From positions 62,001-126,000 of the forward strand of contig CAKTOW010000002.1 in the NCBI GenBank assembly GCA_934590325.1: 64,000 nucleotides of DNA, read 5' to 3'. The stretch is from an uncultured Oscillospiraceae bacterium (GTDB lineage: Bacteria; Bacillota; Clostridia; Oscillospirales; Oscillospiraceae). Made by a program: the position numbers and the translations under genes. Below are positions 16,248 through 24,267 of this stretch, one piece after another (within the stretch, counting starts at the first letter, position 1; each line of letters begins with the position of its first letter). Under the pieces are notes generated by a model. It ran no database searches and was not told the DNA's origin. It saw only the letters and a program-made list of their open reading frames with translations.

Positions 16248-17960
16248 ATGATGACACCCAAAGAACTGTTCCTGGAGCTGCTGAAGCCCGACGGTCAGCC
16301 CGATCGCCAGCTATGCCAGTACGAGGCGCTGCACATGTGCCTGAACGACCCCATCAACACCTATCTGCGGGGCAACCGCAAGCGCGGCACCGTCAGCAAG
16401 GACCGCTGGGGCACCACCATCAGCTGGCCCGCCGATGCGCCGGGTCCCATGCCCGTCACCACCGACGGTATGGCCGTCTGCCCGGATGTCACCCGCTGGC
16501 GCGAGTCTGTACACGCGCCCGACATCGCCTCCTGCACCGAGGGGTGGGAGGAGGTACGCGCCGGGGCCAGAAGCGCCTGCGGGGAGGGGAAGCTGCTGGC
16601 GGGCTTCATGGGTACCGGCATTTTCGAGCAGTGCCACTTCCTCATGGGCTTTGAGGACACGCTGATGAACCTCTATGAGCACCCGGAGGACATGCACGCG
16701 CTTATCGACTACATCACCGAATACCGTCTGCGGTATGTGGAGATGCTCATCGACCATTTGCAGCCGGATGTGATATTCTCCCACGACGACTGGGGCACCA
16801 AAGACGCGCTGTTCATGGACCCGGATATGTGGAGGGAGTTTTTCAAGGAGCCCTACCGCCGGTTCTACGGCTACATCCGCTCCCGGGGCGTTATCGCCAT
16901 CCACCACGCCGACTCCTACCTGGTGCCCATCGTGGAGGATATGGCGGAGATCGGCATACAGGTGTGGCAGGGCGTCCTGCCGGAGAACGACATACCCGCC
17001 CTGCAGCATACGCTGCGCGGGCGCATGGTGCTGATGGGCGGCATGGGCGCCGCCATCGACCGCGCCGACGCCGCGCCGGAGGAGATATACGCCTACGCCA
17101 TGCACCGCCTGCGGGAGTGCTGCCCCGGCGGGCACTTTATCCCCTCCATCACCTACGGACTGCCCGGTGCGGTGTATCCCCACGTGGACGAGCATATCGA
17201 CCGCGCCATCGCCGACTATAACAAGGGGCTGCACGTGCCGAGATTCGACCTGCCTCCGGTGCCCCGCCGCGTAAAGGCCGCCGTCGCCGCGCAGACGACG
17301 GTCTCTGCCGCCGCGGAGGCGGAGGACGATGTGCTGTCCCGCATCGCCCACGCCCTGAAAAAAGGGCAGCAGAAGAAAGTGCTGTCCCTGTGCCGGGAGG
17401 CGCTGCAGCAGGGCGAGAGCGCACAGAGCATCGTGTCTGCGGGATTGGTGCGGGGCATGGACCAGCTGGGCGAGGACTTCTCCGCCAACCGCGCCTTCGT
17501 GCCGGAGATGCTCATGGCCGCGCGGTGCATGACGGCGGCGCTGGAGGAACTGAAGCCCCTGATGGCCGGCGGCGGCGCGCACACCGTGGGCCGCGCCTGC
17601 ATCGGTACCGTGCGGGGAGATATGCACGACATCGGTAAGAACCTGGTGAAGATCATGCTGGAGGGCAGCGGCGTGGAGGTGGTGGACCTGGGCGTGGACG
17701 TGCCGCCGGAGAGATTCGTGGAGACCGCGCGGCGGGAGAACTGCGACATCATCGCCTGCTCGTCCCTGCTGACCACCACCATGCAGGAGATGCGCCGGGT
17801 GGTGACGCTGGCGCAGCAGGAGGGTATCCGCGACCGGGTGAAGATATTCGTGGGCGGCGCGCCCATCAGCCAGAGCTTCTGCGACGAGATCGGCGCGGAC
17901 GTGTACACAGAGGACGCGGCCGCCGCCGCACGGGCGGCGGTATCGGCGCTGCGGAAATGA
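16248..17960 (+). CDS. Corrinoid methyltransferase fusion: UroD-like domain plus B12-binding domain
   Basis: A 570-residue fusion. Residues about 1-365 form a uroporphyrinogen decarboxylase-like barrel of the MtaA/MtbA type, which moves methyl groups to or from a corrinoid. Residues about 385-570 are a complete corrinoid module: a helical cap (LSRIAHALKKG onward) and a Rossmann domain with the cobalt ligand motif DMHDIGKN, DxHxxG at 458-463. The zinc site expected as HxC reads HHAD here. Usually these domains are separate proteins. ATG 16248 has GAGGTG eight bases upstream; ATG 16242 overlaps the previous stop and would add two residues. Substrate unknown; a methylated dietary compound is plausible. 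Confidence 0.88.
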   Translation: MMTPKELFLELLKPDGQPDRQLCQYEALHMCLNDPINTYLRGNRKRGTVSKDRWGTTISWPADAPGPMPVTTDGMAVCPDVTRWRESVHAPDIASCTEGWEEVRAGARSACGEGKLLAGFMGTGIFEQCHFLMGFEDTLMNLYEHPEDMHALIDYITEYRLRYVEMLIDHLQPDVIFSHDDWGTKDALFMDPDMWREFFKEPYRRFYGYIRSRGVIAIHHADSYLVPIVEDMAEIGIQVWQGVLPENDIPALQHTLRGRMVLMGGMGAAIDRADAAPEEIYAYAMHRLRECCPGGHFIPSITYGLPGAVYPHVDEHIDRAIADYNKGLHVPRFDLPPVPRRVKAAVAAQTTVSAAAEAEDDVLSRIAHALKKGQQKKVLSLCREALQQGESAQSIVSAGLVRGMDQLGEDFSANRAFVPEMLMAARCMTAALEELKPLMAGGGAHTVGRACIGTVRGDMHDIGKNLVKIMLEGSGVEVVDLGVDVPPERFVETARRENCDIIACSSLLTTTMQEMRRVVTLAQQEGIRDRVKIFVGGAPISQSFCDEIGADVYTEDAAAAARAAVSALRK

Positions 17961-17968
17961 CAAAAAAA

Positions 17969-18005
17969 GAGGAAAGCCCGCAGGTCAGGCCTGCGGGCTT
18001 TCCTC
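17969..18005. terminator. Strong hairpin after the corrinoid fusion gene
   Basis: A perfect 16-bp stem, 17969-17984 with 17990-18005, and a five-base loop. There is an A run before it but no T run after, so it would terminate better on the - strand (behind the small membrane protein) or act as a 3' stabiliser on the + strand. Confidence 0.7.
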
Positions 18006-18147
18006 ATAAGTTGAGGGGGAGAAAATAACGAGCGGAACAAATGGATCACGCAAAAGTGCGTCACATGGCTGTCGCGGACGGCGTACTTCTTTCCGGGCTC
18101 GGTGGATGGCTTACTTTCTGCAACACAGTTGACTTGCGTCCTCTATG

Positions 18148-18333
18148 TCAAAACGCGCGGCGCTGTGCCAGCATCCGCACCAGCGTAACGACGGCGAGGA
18201 CGGTGATGGCGGCAGCGGACGCGATGCTCACGTAGGAGAGCAGCATGCCGTGGGCGTTGGGCAGCAGGAAGGCCGCCACGGAGGAGGCGAGGCACACAAC
18301 GACCAGTGCCACGATGAGCTTCGTTCTATCCAT
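18148..18333 (-). CDS. Small two-helix membrane protein
   Basis: A 61-residue protein with two membrane helices, about residues 7-24 and 31-54, separated by a short NAHGM turn and ending in a basic RMLAQRRAF. No family was recognised. A good site, AAAGGAG, sits ten bases before the ATG, and the hydrophobic pattern is not expected from chance. The 140 bases beyond its stop (18006-18147) hold no gene that I can support. Confidence 0.6.
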   Translation of the reverse strand: MDRTKLIVALVVVCLASSVAAFLLPNAHGMLLSYVSIASAAAITVLAVVTLVRMLAQRRAF

Positions 18334-18488
18334 AGTGTTGTTCTCCTTTCATGGTGTGAGGTGGTCTTTTCCTTCTGTGCTTACAGCATACCACAGGAAG
18401 CGGTACGCTTCTTTACAGAAAAGCTACGAACCGGTGGAAAGACGGATACAAAACGGTTACAAAACAGTCGGAATGGTGACAATGGGTG

Positions 18489-18517
18489 TAGACTTTCCCG
18501 GCCGTTTCTGCTATAAT
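18489..18517 (+). promoter_or_regulatory. Sigma-A promoter for the site-2 protease and scpAB
   Basis: TAGACT (18489-18494) and TATAAT (18512-18517), spacer 17; start near 18524, 44 bases before the TTG start codon. Confidence 0.65.
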
Positions 18518-18567
18518 GCAGGAAAGCTTTCATTTTCTTTCATTTTATCTCCGGGAGGAACTTTCTG

Positions 18568-19233
18568 TTGCAGTACTTGACGAACCTCTGGAACGCGCTG
18601 GACTTCGGCTCGCTGGGCGACATCCTGCTGCGTGTGGCGGCGGTGTTCCTGTGCCTGACCATACACGAGACCTGCCACGGCCTGGCGGCCTACGCACTGG
18701 GGGACCCTACGGCCAAGCGGGCGCACCGCCTGAGTCTGAACCCCCTGCGGCACATCGACTGGCTGGGGCTTATCATGATGGTGGTGGCGGGCTTCGGCTG
18801 GGCGAAGCCGGTGCCCGTGGACCCGCATTATTTCAAAAAGCCCAAGCAGGGCATGGCGCTGACGGCGCTGGCCGGGCCGGTGTCCAACTTCCTGCTGGCC
18901 ATCGTGCTGCTGCTCATTGCCCGGGGTATGTACCTCCGGGCGCTGCTGACGGGGAATTTCAGCGCCATGTGGTTCTCCTTCGTGGTGGATACGGCGTCTC
19001 TGTCCGTGGGTCTGGGGCTTTTCAACCTGGTGCCCATCCCGCCGTTGGACGGCTCAAAGGTGGTGGCAGTGCTGCTGCCGGACAGGGCGTACAACTGGCT
19101 GATGCGCTACGAGCGCTTCGGCATGCTGGTGCTGCTGGTGATCATCTCCGTGGGCATCGGCAGCAACGCGCTGGACAGTGCTATACGCTGGACATTCACC
19201 CTGCTGTGCAGGCTGGTCGGTTTTGAGGTGTAA
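18568..19233 (+). CDS. Site-2 protease family (M50) membrane metalloprotease
   Basis: A 221-residue intramembrane zinc protease. The zinc site HETCH (33-37) lies in the first membrane helix, and the second metal motif NLVPIPPLDG (153-162) gives the third ligand Asp. Four to six hydrophobic segments are visible. There is no PDZ domain, so it is the short group related to the SpoIVFB branch rather than RseP. TTG start with GGGAGGA eight bases upstream. It is followed after two bases by scpA; this order is common in Clostridia, although the functional link to chromosome segregation is not known. Confidence 0.92.
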   Translation: MQYLTNLWNALDFGSLGDILLRVAAVFLCLTIHETCHGLAAYALGDPTAKRAHRLSLNPLRHIDWLGLIMMVVAGFGWAKPVPVDPHYFKKPKQGMALTALAGPVSNFLLAIVLLLIARGMYLRALLTGNFSAMWFSFVVDTASLSVGLGLFNLVPIPPLDGSKVVAVLLPDRAYNWLMRYERFGMLVLLVIISVGIGSNALDSAIRWTFTLLCRLVGFEV

Positions 19234-19235
19234 AT

Positions 19236-20018
19236 TTGGACGATCCTATTTTTAAGCTGGAAAAAGTGGTACAGACACGGGGCGACGAGCCGCTGGAGGA
19301 TTTCGAGGGGCCGCTGGACCTGATCCTGTACCTGCTGGGAAAAAACAAAATAGAGATACAGGACATCCCCATCGCGCTGATACTGGAGCAGTACCAGGCG
19401 TATCTGGAAAAGCGCAAGCGCATGGACCTGGAGGTGGCCAGCGAGTTCATCACCATGGCCGCACAGCTGATGTTCATCAAGACCCGCATGCTGTTGAACA
19501 TGGAGGACGAGGAGGCCCAGAACGAGATGGACGCCCTCATCAAGTCCTTGGAGGAGCGCCAGCGGGGCGAGGCCTACGCCCGGGTGCGCATGCTGTCGGA
19601 GCGGCTGGCGCCGCTGAGCGAGTTCGGCCGCAATATCCTGACCCGCCCGCCGGAGCCCATGGAGCGGGGGAAGATATACGAGTACGACCAGGAGCCGGCG
19701 GACCTGGTGCTGACCATGCAGGAGGTCACAGACCGCCGCGCCGCGCCGGACGCGCCGCCTATCCGCGCCTTTGACGAGATCGTCAAGCGGGAGCCCTATC
19801 CCGTGGAGACAAAGGCAAAGGAGATACTCCGACGCCTGAAGGAGGGGGGCATCACCCGCTTCCTGCTGCTGTTCCGAGGCAGCAAGACCCGCAGCGAACT
19901 GGTGGCCACCTTCATGGCGGTGCTGGAGTTGTGCCGCAACAATCTTATACGGCTGGCGGGCGCGGCCAACGACTGCACCGTGACCGGAGAGGGCAACGTG
20001 CCCGAAGAACTGATGTAA
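19236..20018 (+). CDS. scpA: Segregation and condensation protein A
   Basis: Kleisin subunit of the bacterial SMC complex, 260 residues. The N-terminal helix pair that grips the SMC neck is visible as DFEGPLDLILYLL and IPIALILEQYQAYL. The conserved EFITMAAQLMFIKTRMLL lies near 68-85, and the C-terminal winged helix (VATFMAVLELCRNNLIRL) binds the SMC head. TTG start with GAGGTG five bases upstream. scpB follows after 10 bases and smc lies 12 kb downstream, so all three subunits are in this window. Confidence 0.95.
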   Translation: MDDPIFKLEKVVQTRGDEPLEDFEGPLDLILYLLGKNKIEIQDIPIALILEQYQAYLEKRKRMDLEVASEFITMAAQLMFIKTRMLLNMEDEEAQNEMDALIKSLEERQRGEAYARVRMLSERLAPLSEFGRNILTRPPEPMERGKIYEYDQEPADLVLTMQEVTDRRAAPDAPPIRAFDEIVKREPYPVETKAKEILRRLKEGGITRFLLLFRGSKTRSELVATFMAVLELCRNNLIRLAGAANDCTVTGEGNVPEELM

Positions 20019-20028
20019 GGGGAGACCT

Positions 20029-20613
20029 ATGGACACAATGGAAATGAAGGACATCGAGGCCGCTGTGGAGGGCATACTGTTTGCCTCCGGCGAGCCCGTG
20101 TCCGTGGACAGGATATGCATCGCGCTGGATATGGACAAGCCCACCGTGGAACTGGTGCTGCAGCATCTGCAGGACTATTACAGCTACGAGCGGCGGGGCA
20201 TGCGGCTGGTGCGGATGGAGGACAGCTGGCAGCTGTGCTCCGCGCCCGAGTACGGCGACGTGATACGCAAGGCGTTCGAGATACGCAAGCCCGCCAAGCT
20301 CAGCCAGCCCGCGCTGGAGGTGCTGACCATCATCGCCTACTACCAGCCCACCACCCGCGCCTATGTGGACCAGATACGCGGCGTGGACAGCTCCTACACC
20401 GTGGGGCTGCTGCTGGACCGCCACCTGATCGAGGAATGCGGGCGGCTGCAGGTGCCGGGACGCCCCCGGCTGTACCGGACGACCCAGGCGTTCCTGCGGG
20501 CGTTCCACCTGAACTCGTTGGACGACCTGCCCCAGCTGCCGGGCATGGAGGCCGACGGCCAGCTGCGGCTGGGCGACGACCTGCCCCTGACCGGGGAGGA
20601 CGCCGGGGAATAA
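20029..20613 (+). CDS. scpB: Segregation and condensation protein B
   Basis: Dimeric winged-helix partner of ScpA, 194 residues. Family segments include the start IEAAVEGILFASGEPV, the central LSQPALEVLTIIAYYQP, then the predicted DNA/kleisin-facing helix and GRPRLYRTTQAFL. ATG behind AAGGGGAG. Together with ScpA and SMC it compacts and separates the chromosome. The C-terminal tail is acidic, as is common. Confidence 0.95.
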   Translation: MDTMEMKDIEAAVEGILFASGEPVSVDRICIALDMDKPTVELVLQHLQDYYSYERRGMRLVRMEDSWQLCSAPEYGDVIRKAFEIRKPAKLSQPALEVLTIIAYYQPTTRAYVDQIRGVDSSYTVGLLLDRHLIEECGRLQVPGRPRLYRTTQAFLRAFHLNSLDDLPQLPGMEADGQLRLGDDLPLTGEDAGE

Positions 20614-20648
20614 CGGCCCCATAGCTGACCGGAAGGGAGGGAGAGACC

Positions 20649-21401
20649 TTGACCGCGCTGTACATCATACTGGGCATACTGCTGGTGCTGTTCCTGCTGT
20701 CGCTGCTGCGTATCGGCATCCGTGCGGAGCTGGGCGAGGTGACGAAGGTCACCGTCGTGGCCGGACCGGCGCGGATACAGGTGCTCCCCAAGCCGGATAA
20801 GCCGGAAAAGCCCAAAAAGCCCGGAAAAGAAAAGAAGAAAAAGGAAGCGCCGCAGAAGCAGGAGGGGGAAAAGCGGAAGAAAAAGCTCTCCCTGTCGGCG
20901 CAGGACATCCGGACGGTGCTGCCCGCCGTGTGGCGGTCCCTGAAAAGCGGCCTGCGGAAAACGCGGCAGCGGCTGCTGATCGACCCGCTGGAGCTGTCGG
21001 CGGCGCTGCCCGGCGCGGAGGACCCGGCGGGGGCGGCGGAGCTGTACGGCTACATCAACGCCGGTATGTGGACAGTGATGCCCCAGCTGGAGCAGCTGAC
21101 CCGCATACCCGACCCGCACCTACACGTGGAGGTGGACTTTGACGCCGCGGAGTTGAAGCTCACCGGCCGGGTGGGCGTGACGCTGCAGATACGCGACCTG
21201 TTCGCCATCGGCGCCGCCTTCGTAGGGCCGCTGCTCCGCTGGTTCCTGGATATGCGGAAGCGGCAGGCCGCCGCGGAGAAGGCCGCAGCGGCGGCGGAAA
21301 AAGCCGCGGCCGGGAAGAAGCCGGAAGATAAGAGAGCAGACCAGGCACCGGACGCCGGTGCAGACCATACGACCACATCAACTTCGACAAAGGAGAAATG
21401 A
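20649..21401 (+). CDS. DUF2953 domain protein, membrane-anchored
   Basis: A 250-residue protein with a single N-terminal membrane helix (about 3-20), a highly charged Lys/Pro/Glu linker (about 48-82), a globular middle typical of DUF2953, and an Ala/Glu-rich tail. DUF2953 proteins commonly precede ytfJ/gerW in Clostridia, as here, where the frames overlap by four bases. That hints at a sporulation role. TTG start with a GGGAGGGAGAG site immediately upstream. No catalytic motif is visible. Confidence 0.8.
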   Translation: MTALYIILGILLVLFLLSLLRIGIRAELGEVTKVTVVAGPARIQVLPKPDKPEKPKKPGKEKKKKEAPQKQEGEKRKKKLSLSAQDIRTVLPAVWRSLKSGLRKTRQRLLIDPLELSAALPGAEDPAGAAELYGYINAGMWTVMPQLEQLTRIPDPHLHVEVDFDAAELKLTGRVGVTLQIRDLFAIGAAFVGPLLRWFLDMRKRQAAAEKAAAAAEKAAAGKKPEDKRADQAPDAGADHTTTSTSTKEK

Positions 21402-21793
21402 GCATGGAAATGACCGAGAAGAAGAATTCCCTTTCTGAGATGATGGAGACCTCTATGGACAAGATCCGCCAGATGGTGGACGCCAATACCATCGTGGGCG
21501 AGCCCATCACCACACCCGACGGCGTGACGCTGATCCCGGTCTCCCGGCTGAGCTACGGCTTCGGCTGCGGCGGCGGGGACTACGGCAAGAACAAGGAGCA
21601 CTCCGGCGCCGGCTGCGGCGCGGGCGTCCGTGTGGAGCCCATGGCCTTCCTGGTGGTCAAGGGCGGCGTGACCCGTATGCTGCCGGTGGGCACCCCCGCC
21701 ATCACCACGGTGGACCGCGTTATCGAGCTGGTGCCCGAACTGATCGACCGGGTGGAGGGCTTCGTGGATAAGAAGCGCAACAAGGATTTCTAA
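21398..21793 (+). CDS. gerW: GerW/YtfJ family sporulation protein
   Basis: A 131-residue protein of the YtfJ (GerW) family, made in the forespore of Bacillus and needed for proper spore germination. Landmarks are IVGEPITTPDGVTLIPVSRLS, a Gly/Cys-rich loop YGFGCGGGDYG, and FLVVKGG near residue 84, followed by the amphipathic C-terminal helix. The ATG overlaps the DUF2953 stop; a second in-frame ATG two codons later is equally close to the AAAGGAGA site. Its presence supports a spore-forming host. Confidence 0.92.
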   Translation: MSMEMTEKKNSLSEMMETSMDKIRQMVDANTIVGEPITTPDGVTLIPVSRLSYGFGCGGGDYGKNKEHSGAGCGAGVRVEPMAFLVVKGGVTRMLPVGTPAITTVDRVIELVPELIDRVEGFVDKKRNKDF

Positions 21794-21848
21794 GACAGGC
21801 CGTAACGGGAATAGACTGAGGGCATCCGGAAAATAAGGAGGGCTCTCC

Positions 21849-22685
21849 GTGAGGCGACGGACTGTGGCGGCGCTGTGCGCCGCGCTGACCCTGTGTTTTT
21901 GCATACCCGCTGTGGCGGAGGCTGTGGAGGTCTCCGCCACGGCTTGCGTCCTGATGGATGCGGACACCGGGCTGGTGCTGTACCGGAAGAACGAGGACCA
22001 GCGTATGCTCATCGCAAGTGTGACCAAGCTCATGACCGCGCTGGTGGTCCTGGAGCAGGGAGAGGTGGACGAGACCGTTACCGTGACCGCCGCCCACATG
22101 GCGGAGGGGTCGTCCATGTACCTGCGCGTGGGGGAGAAGCTGACTCTGGAGGAGCTGCTGTACGGCCTGCTGCTGTGCTCGGGGAACGACGCCGCCCTGG
22201 CGCTGACGGAGTGCGCCGGGGGCGTGGAGCCCTTCGTGGCGCTGATGAACGAGAAGGCCGCCGCCCTGGGCATGAAGAACACCCATTTCGCCAATCCCAA
22301 CGGATTGGACGACGAGGAGCATTACTCCACCGCCTACGATATGGCACTGCTGGCCTGTGCGGCGGCCAACGAGCCCACCCTGCGGCGCATAGCCTCCACG
22401 CGCACCGCGGCCATCGGCGGCAGGACGCTGACCAACCACAACAAGCTGCTGTCCCGCATGGACGGGTGCATCGGCCTGAAAACAGGCTATACCAAGGCCG
22501 CCGGGCGGACGCTGGTGTCCTGCGCCGAGCGGGAGGGGCACCGCCTTGTAGCGGTGACGCTGCGGGACGGAAACGACTGGAACGACCACGAGATGCTGTA
22601 CGACCGGGGCTTCGCCCTGGTGGGCGTGCAGGAGGAGCTGCGCGGACGCATCGTCCGGGCGTTGGAGAACATCGGGGAGAGGTGA
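21849..22685 (+). CDS. D-alanyl-D-alanine carboxypeptidase (DacF-like PBP)
   Basis: Serine carboxypeptidase that trims the terminal D-Ala from peptidoglycan stem peptides. It has a signal peptide (about 1-24) and then the three active-site boxes: SVTK (57-60), SGN (111-113) and KTG (211-213). At 278 residues it stops right after the catalytic domain and lacks the C-terminal anchor domain of classical PBP5, so it is a short form and may be secreted. GTG start with AAGGAGG six bases upstream. Proximity to gerW suggests, but does not prove, a role in spore cortex like DacF. Confidence 0.92.
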   Translation: MRRRTVAALCAALTLCFCIPAVAEAVEVSATACVLMDADTGLVLYRKNEDQRMLIASVTKLMTALVVLEQGEVDETVTVTAAHMAEGSSMYLRVGEKLTLEELLYGLLLCSGNDAALALTECAGGVEPFVALMNEKAAALGMKNTHFANPNGLDDEEHYSTAYDMALLACAAANEPTLRRIASTRTAAIGGRTLTNHNKLLSRMDGCIGLKTGYTKAAGRTLVSCAEREGHRLVAVTLRDGNDWNDHEMLYDRGFALVGVQEELRGRIVRALENIGER

Positions 22686-22688
22686 CGC

Positions 22689-23408
22689 ATGACCGAGCGT
22701 ATACAGAAGCTGATAGCCGCCGCCGGCCTGTGCTCCCGCCGCACGGCGGAGGCGTGGATGGCCGCAGGGCGCGTCACCGTCAACGGCCGCGCCGCCCGCG
22801 TGGGCGAAAAGGCCGACCCGGAGAAGGACGTGATCCTGGTGGACGGGCGGCCATTGCGCCGCGCCGCCGCACCGGTCTACATCATGCTGCACAAGCCACG
22901 GGGCTACGTTACCACCCTGTCCGACGAGCGGGGACGCCGCACGGCGGCGGAGCTGGTGGCGGACTGCGGGACGCGGGTCTATCCCGTGGGGCGGCTGGAC
23001 AGGGACTCGGAGGGGCTGCTGTTGTTCACCAACGACGGCGAGCTGACCCACGCGCTGCTGCATCCCAGCCACCGGGTGGACAAGACCTACATTGTCACCG
23101 TCACGGGGGCGGAGGAGGACAGCGCCGCGCGCCTTGCGGCGGTGGACAGCCTGGACGGGCAGCCCATCGTGCCGGCGCAGGTGGACGAGCTGCGGCGCAG
23201 CGGCACCGCGGCGGAGTACCGGGTGGTCATCCACCAGGGGAAGAAGCGGCAGATACGCCGCATGTGCGCCGCCGTGGGACTGGAGGTCACGCGGCTGTGC
23301 CGCGTGGCGGAGGGCGGGCTCTCGCTGGGAGAGCTGCCGCCAGGGAAATGGCGTTACCTGACAGCCGGGGAGCTGAGAACGATCAAAGGAAGCGACCGAC
23401 ATGAGTGA
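22689..23408 (+). CDS. rluB: Pseudouridine synthase, RsuA/RluB family
   Basis: rRNA pseudouridine synthase of 239 residues. An S4 RNA-binding domain (about 3-60, with LCSRRTAEAWM) is followed by the catalytic domain, in which GRLDRDSEGLLL provides the catalytic Asp104. GKKRQIRRM near 185 completes the family signature. RluB (23S) is the usual assignment for this Firmicutes group, but RsuA or RluE-type specificity cannot be excluded from sequence alone. The last codons overlap the RpiR-type regulator gene by eight bases. Confidence 0.9.
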   Translation: MTERIQKLIAAAGLCSRRTAEAWMAAGRVTVNGRAARVGEKADPEKDVILVDGRPLRRAAAPVYIMLHKPRGYVTTLSDERGRRTAAELVADCGTRVYPVGRLDRDSEGLLLFTNDGELTHALLHPSHRVDKTYIVTVTGAEEDSAARLAAVDSLDGQPIVPAQVDELRRSGTAAEYRVVIHQGKKRQIRRMCAAVGLEVTRLCRVAEGGLSLGELPPGKWRYLTAGELRTIKGSDRHE

Positions 23409-24267
23409 AAATGTGCTGCAGACCATACGCGAGGGCATGGACGGCTTCTCCAAGGGGCAGAAGCGCATCGCCGCGTTCATATTGGATAATTACGACCGGG
23501 CGGCCTTTATGACCGCCGCACGCCTGGGGGAGACCGCCTCTGTCAGCGAGTCCACGGTGGTGCGCTTTGCCGCACAGCTGGGCTATGACGGCTATCCGGA
23601 GATGCAGAAGGCGCTGCAGGAGCTGATCCGGGGCAAGCTGACCTCCATACAGCGGATACAGGTGTCCCGCGATCAGATGGCCGGGTCGGACATCCTGGGC
23701 AGCGTCATGCAGCGGGATATGAACAGCATACACAACGTCATCGAGCAGCTGGACAGAGAGGCCTTCAACAAGGCGGTGGACAAGCTGCTGGGGGCGAAGC
23801 ATATCTACATCCTGGGGGTGCGGTCCTCGTCGTTCCTGGCGGGGTATCTGAACTTCTACCTGCACCTGATATTCAAGAACGTGACGCTGGTGCAGTCCAG
23901 CGCCGCCGGTGAGATATACGAGCAGCTGGCCCACGTGGGCAAGGGGGACGTGCTGGTGAGCATCTGCTTCCCCCGGTACTCCAAAATGGCCATCCACGCG
24001 GTGGAATTCGCCCACTCGCGGAAGGCGGACATCATCGCCGTGACCGACAGCACGCTGTCGCCCCTGTACCGCATGGCTTCGGCCGCGCTGCTGGCGCCCT
24101 GCGACATGATCTCCTTCGTGGACTCCATGGCCGCGCCGCTGAGTCTGCTGAACGCGCTGATACTGGCGGTGGGGCAGCAGCGGCGTGACGACCTGTCCGC
24201 CACCCTGGCGGAGATGGAGCAGGTGTGGTCGCGGTATAGTATTTTCGGCAAGGAAGAGGACGGATGA
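23401..24267 (+). CDS. MurR/RpiR family transcriptional regulator
   Basis: A 288-residue regulator. The N-terminal 75 residues form the RpiR helix-turn-helix domain (SESTVVRFAAQLGYDGYPEMQKAL), and a SIS sugar-phosphate-binding domain follows from about 125 (HIYILGVRSSSFLAGYL). Such regulators sense phosphosugars, often N-acetylmuramic acid 6-phosphate or hexose phosphates. No sugar operon is adjacent; it lies between a pseudouridine synthase and a flavoprotein with overlapping frames on both sides, so its target is elsewhere. Confidence 0.93.
   Translation: MSENVLQTIREGMDGFSKGQKRIAAFILDNYDRAAFMTAARLGETASVSESTVVRFAAQLGYDGYPEMQKALQELIRGKLTSIQRIQVSRDQMAGSDILGSVMQRDMNSIHNVIEQLDREAFNKAVDKLLGAKHIYILGVRSSSFLAGYLNFYLHLIFKNVTLVQSSAAGEIYEQLAHVGKGDVLVSICFPRYSKMAIHAVEFAHSRKADIIAVTDSTLSPLYRMASAALLAPCDMISFVDSMAAPLSLLNALILAVGQQRRDDLSATLAEMEQVWSRYSIFGKEEDG

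Noticed and set aside
18041-18235. A 64-codon + frame opposite the small membrane protein
   Set aside because: No ribosome binding site, no coherent composition, and the opposite strand encodes a better supported protein.
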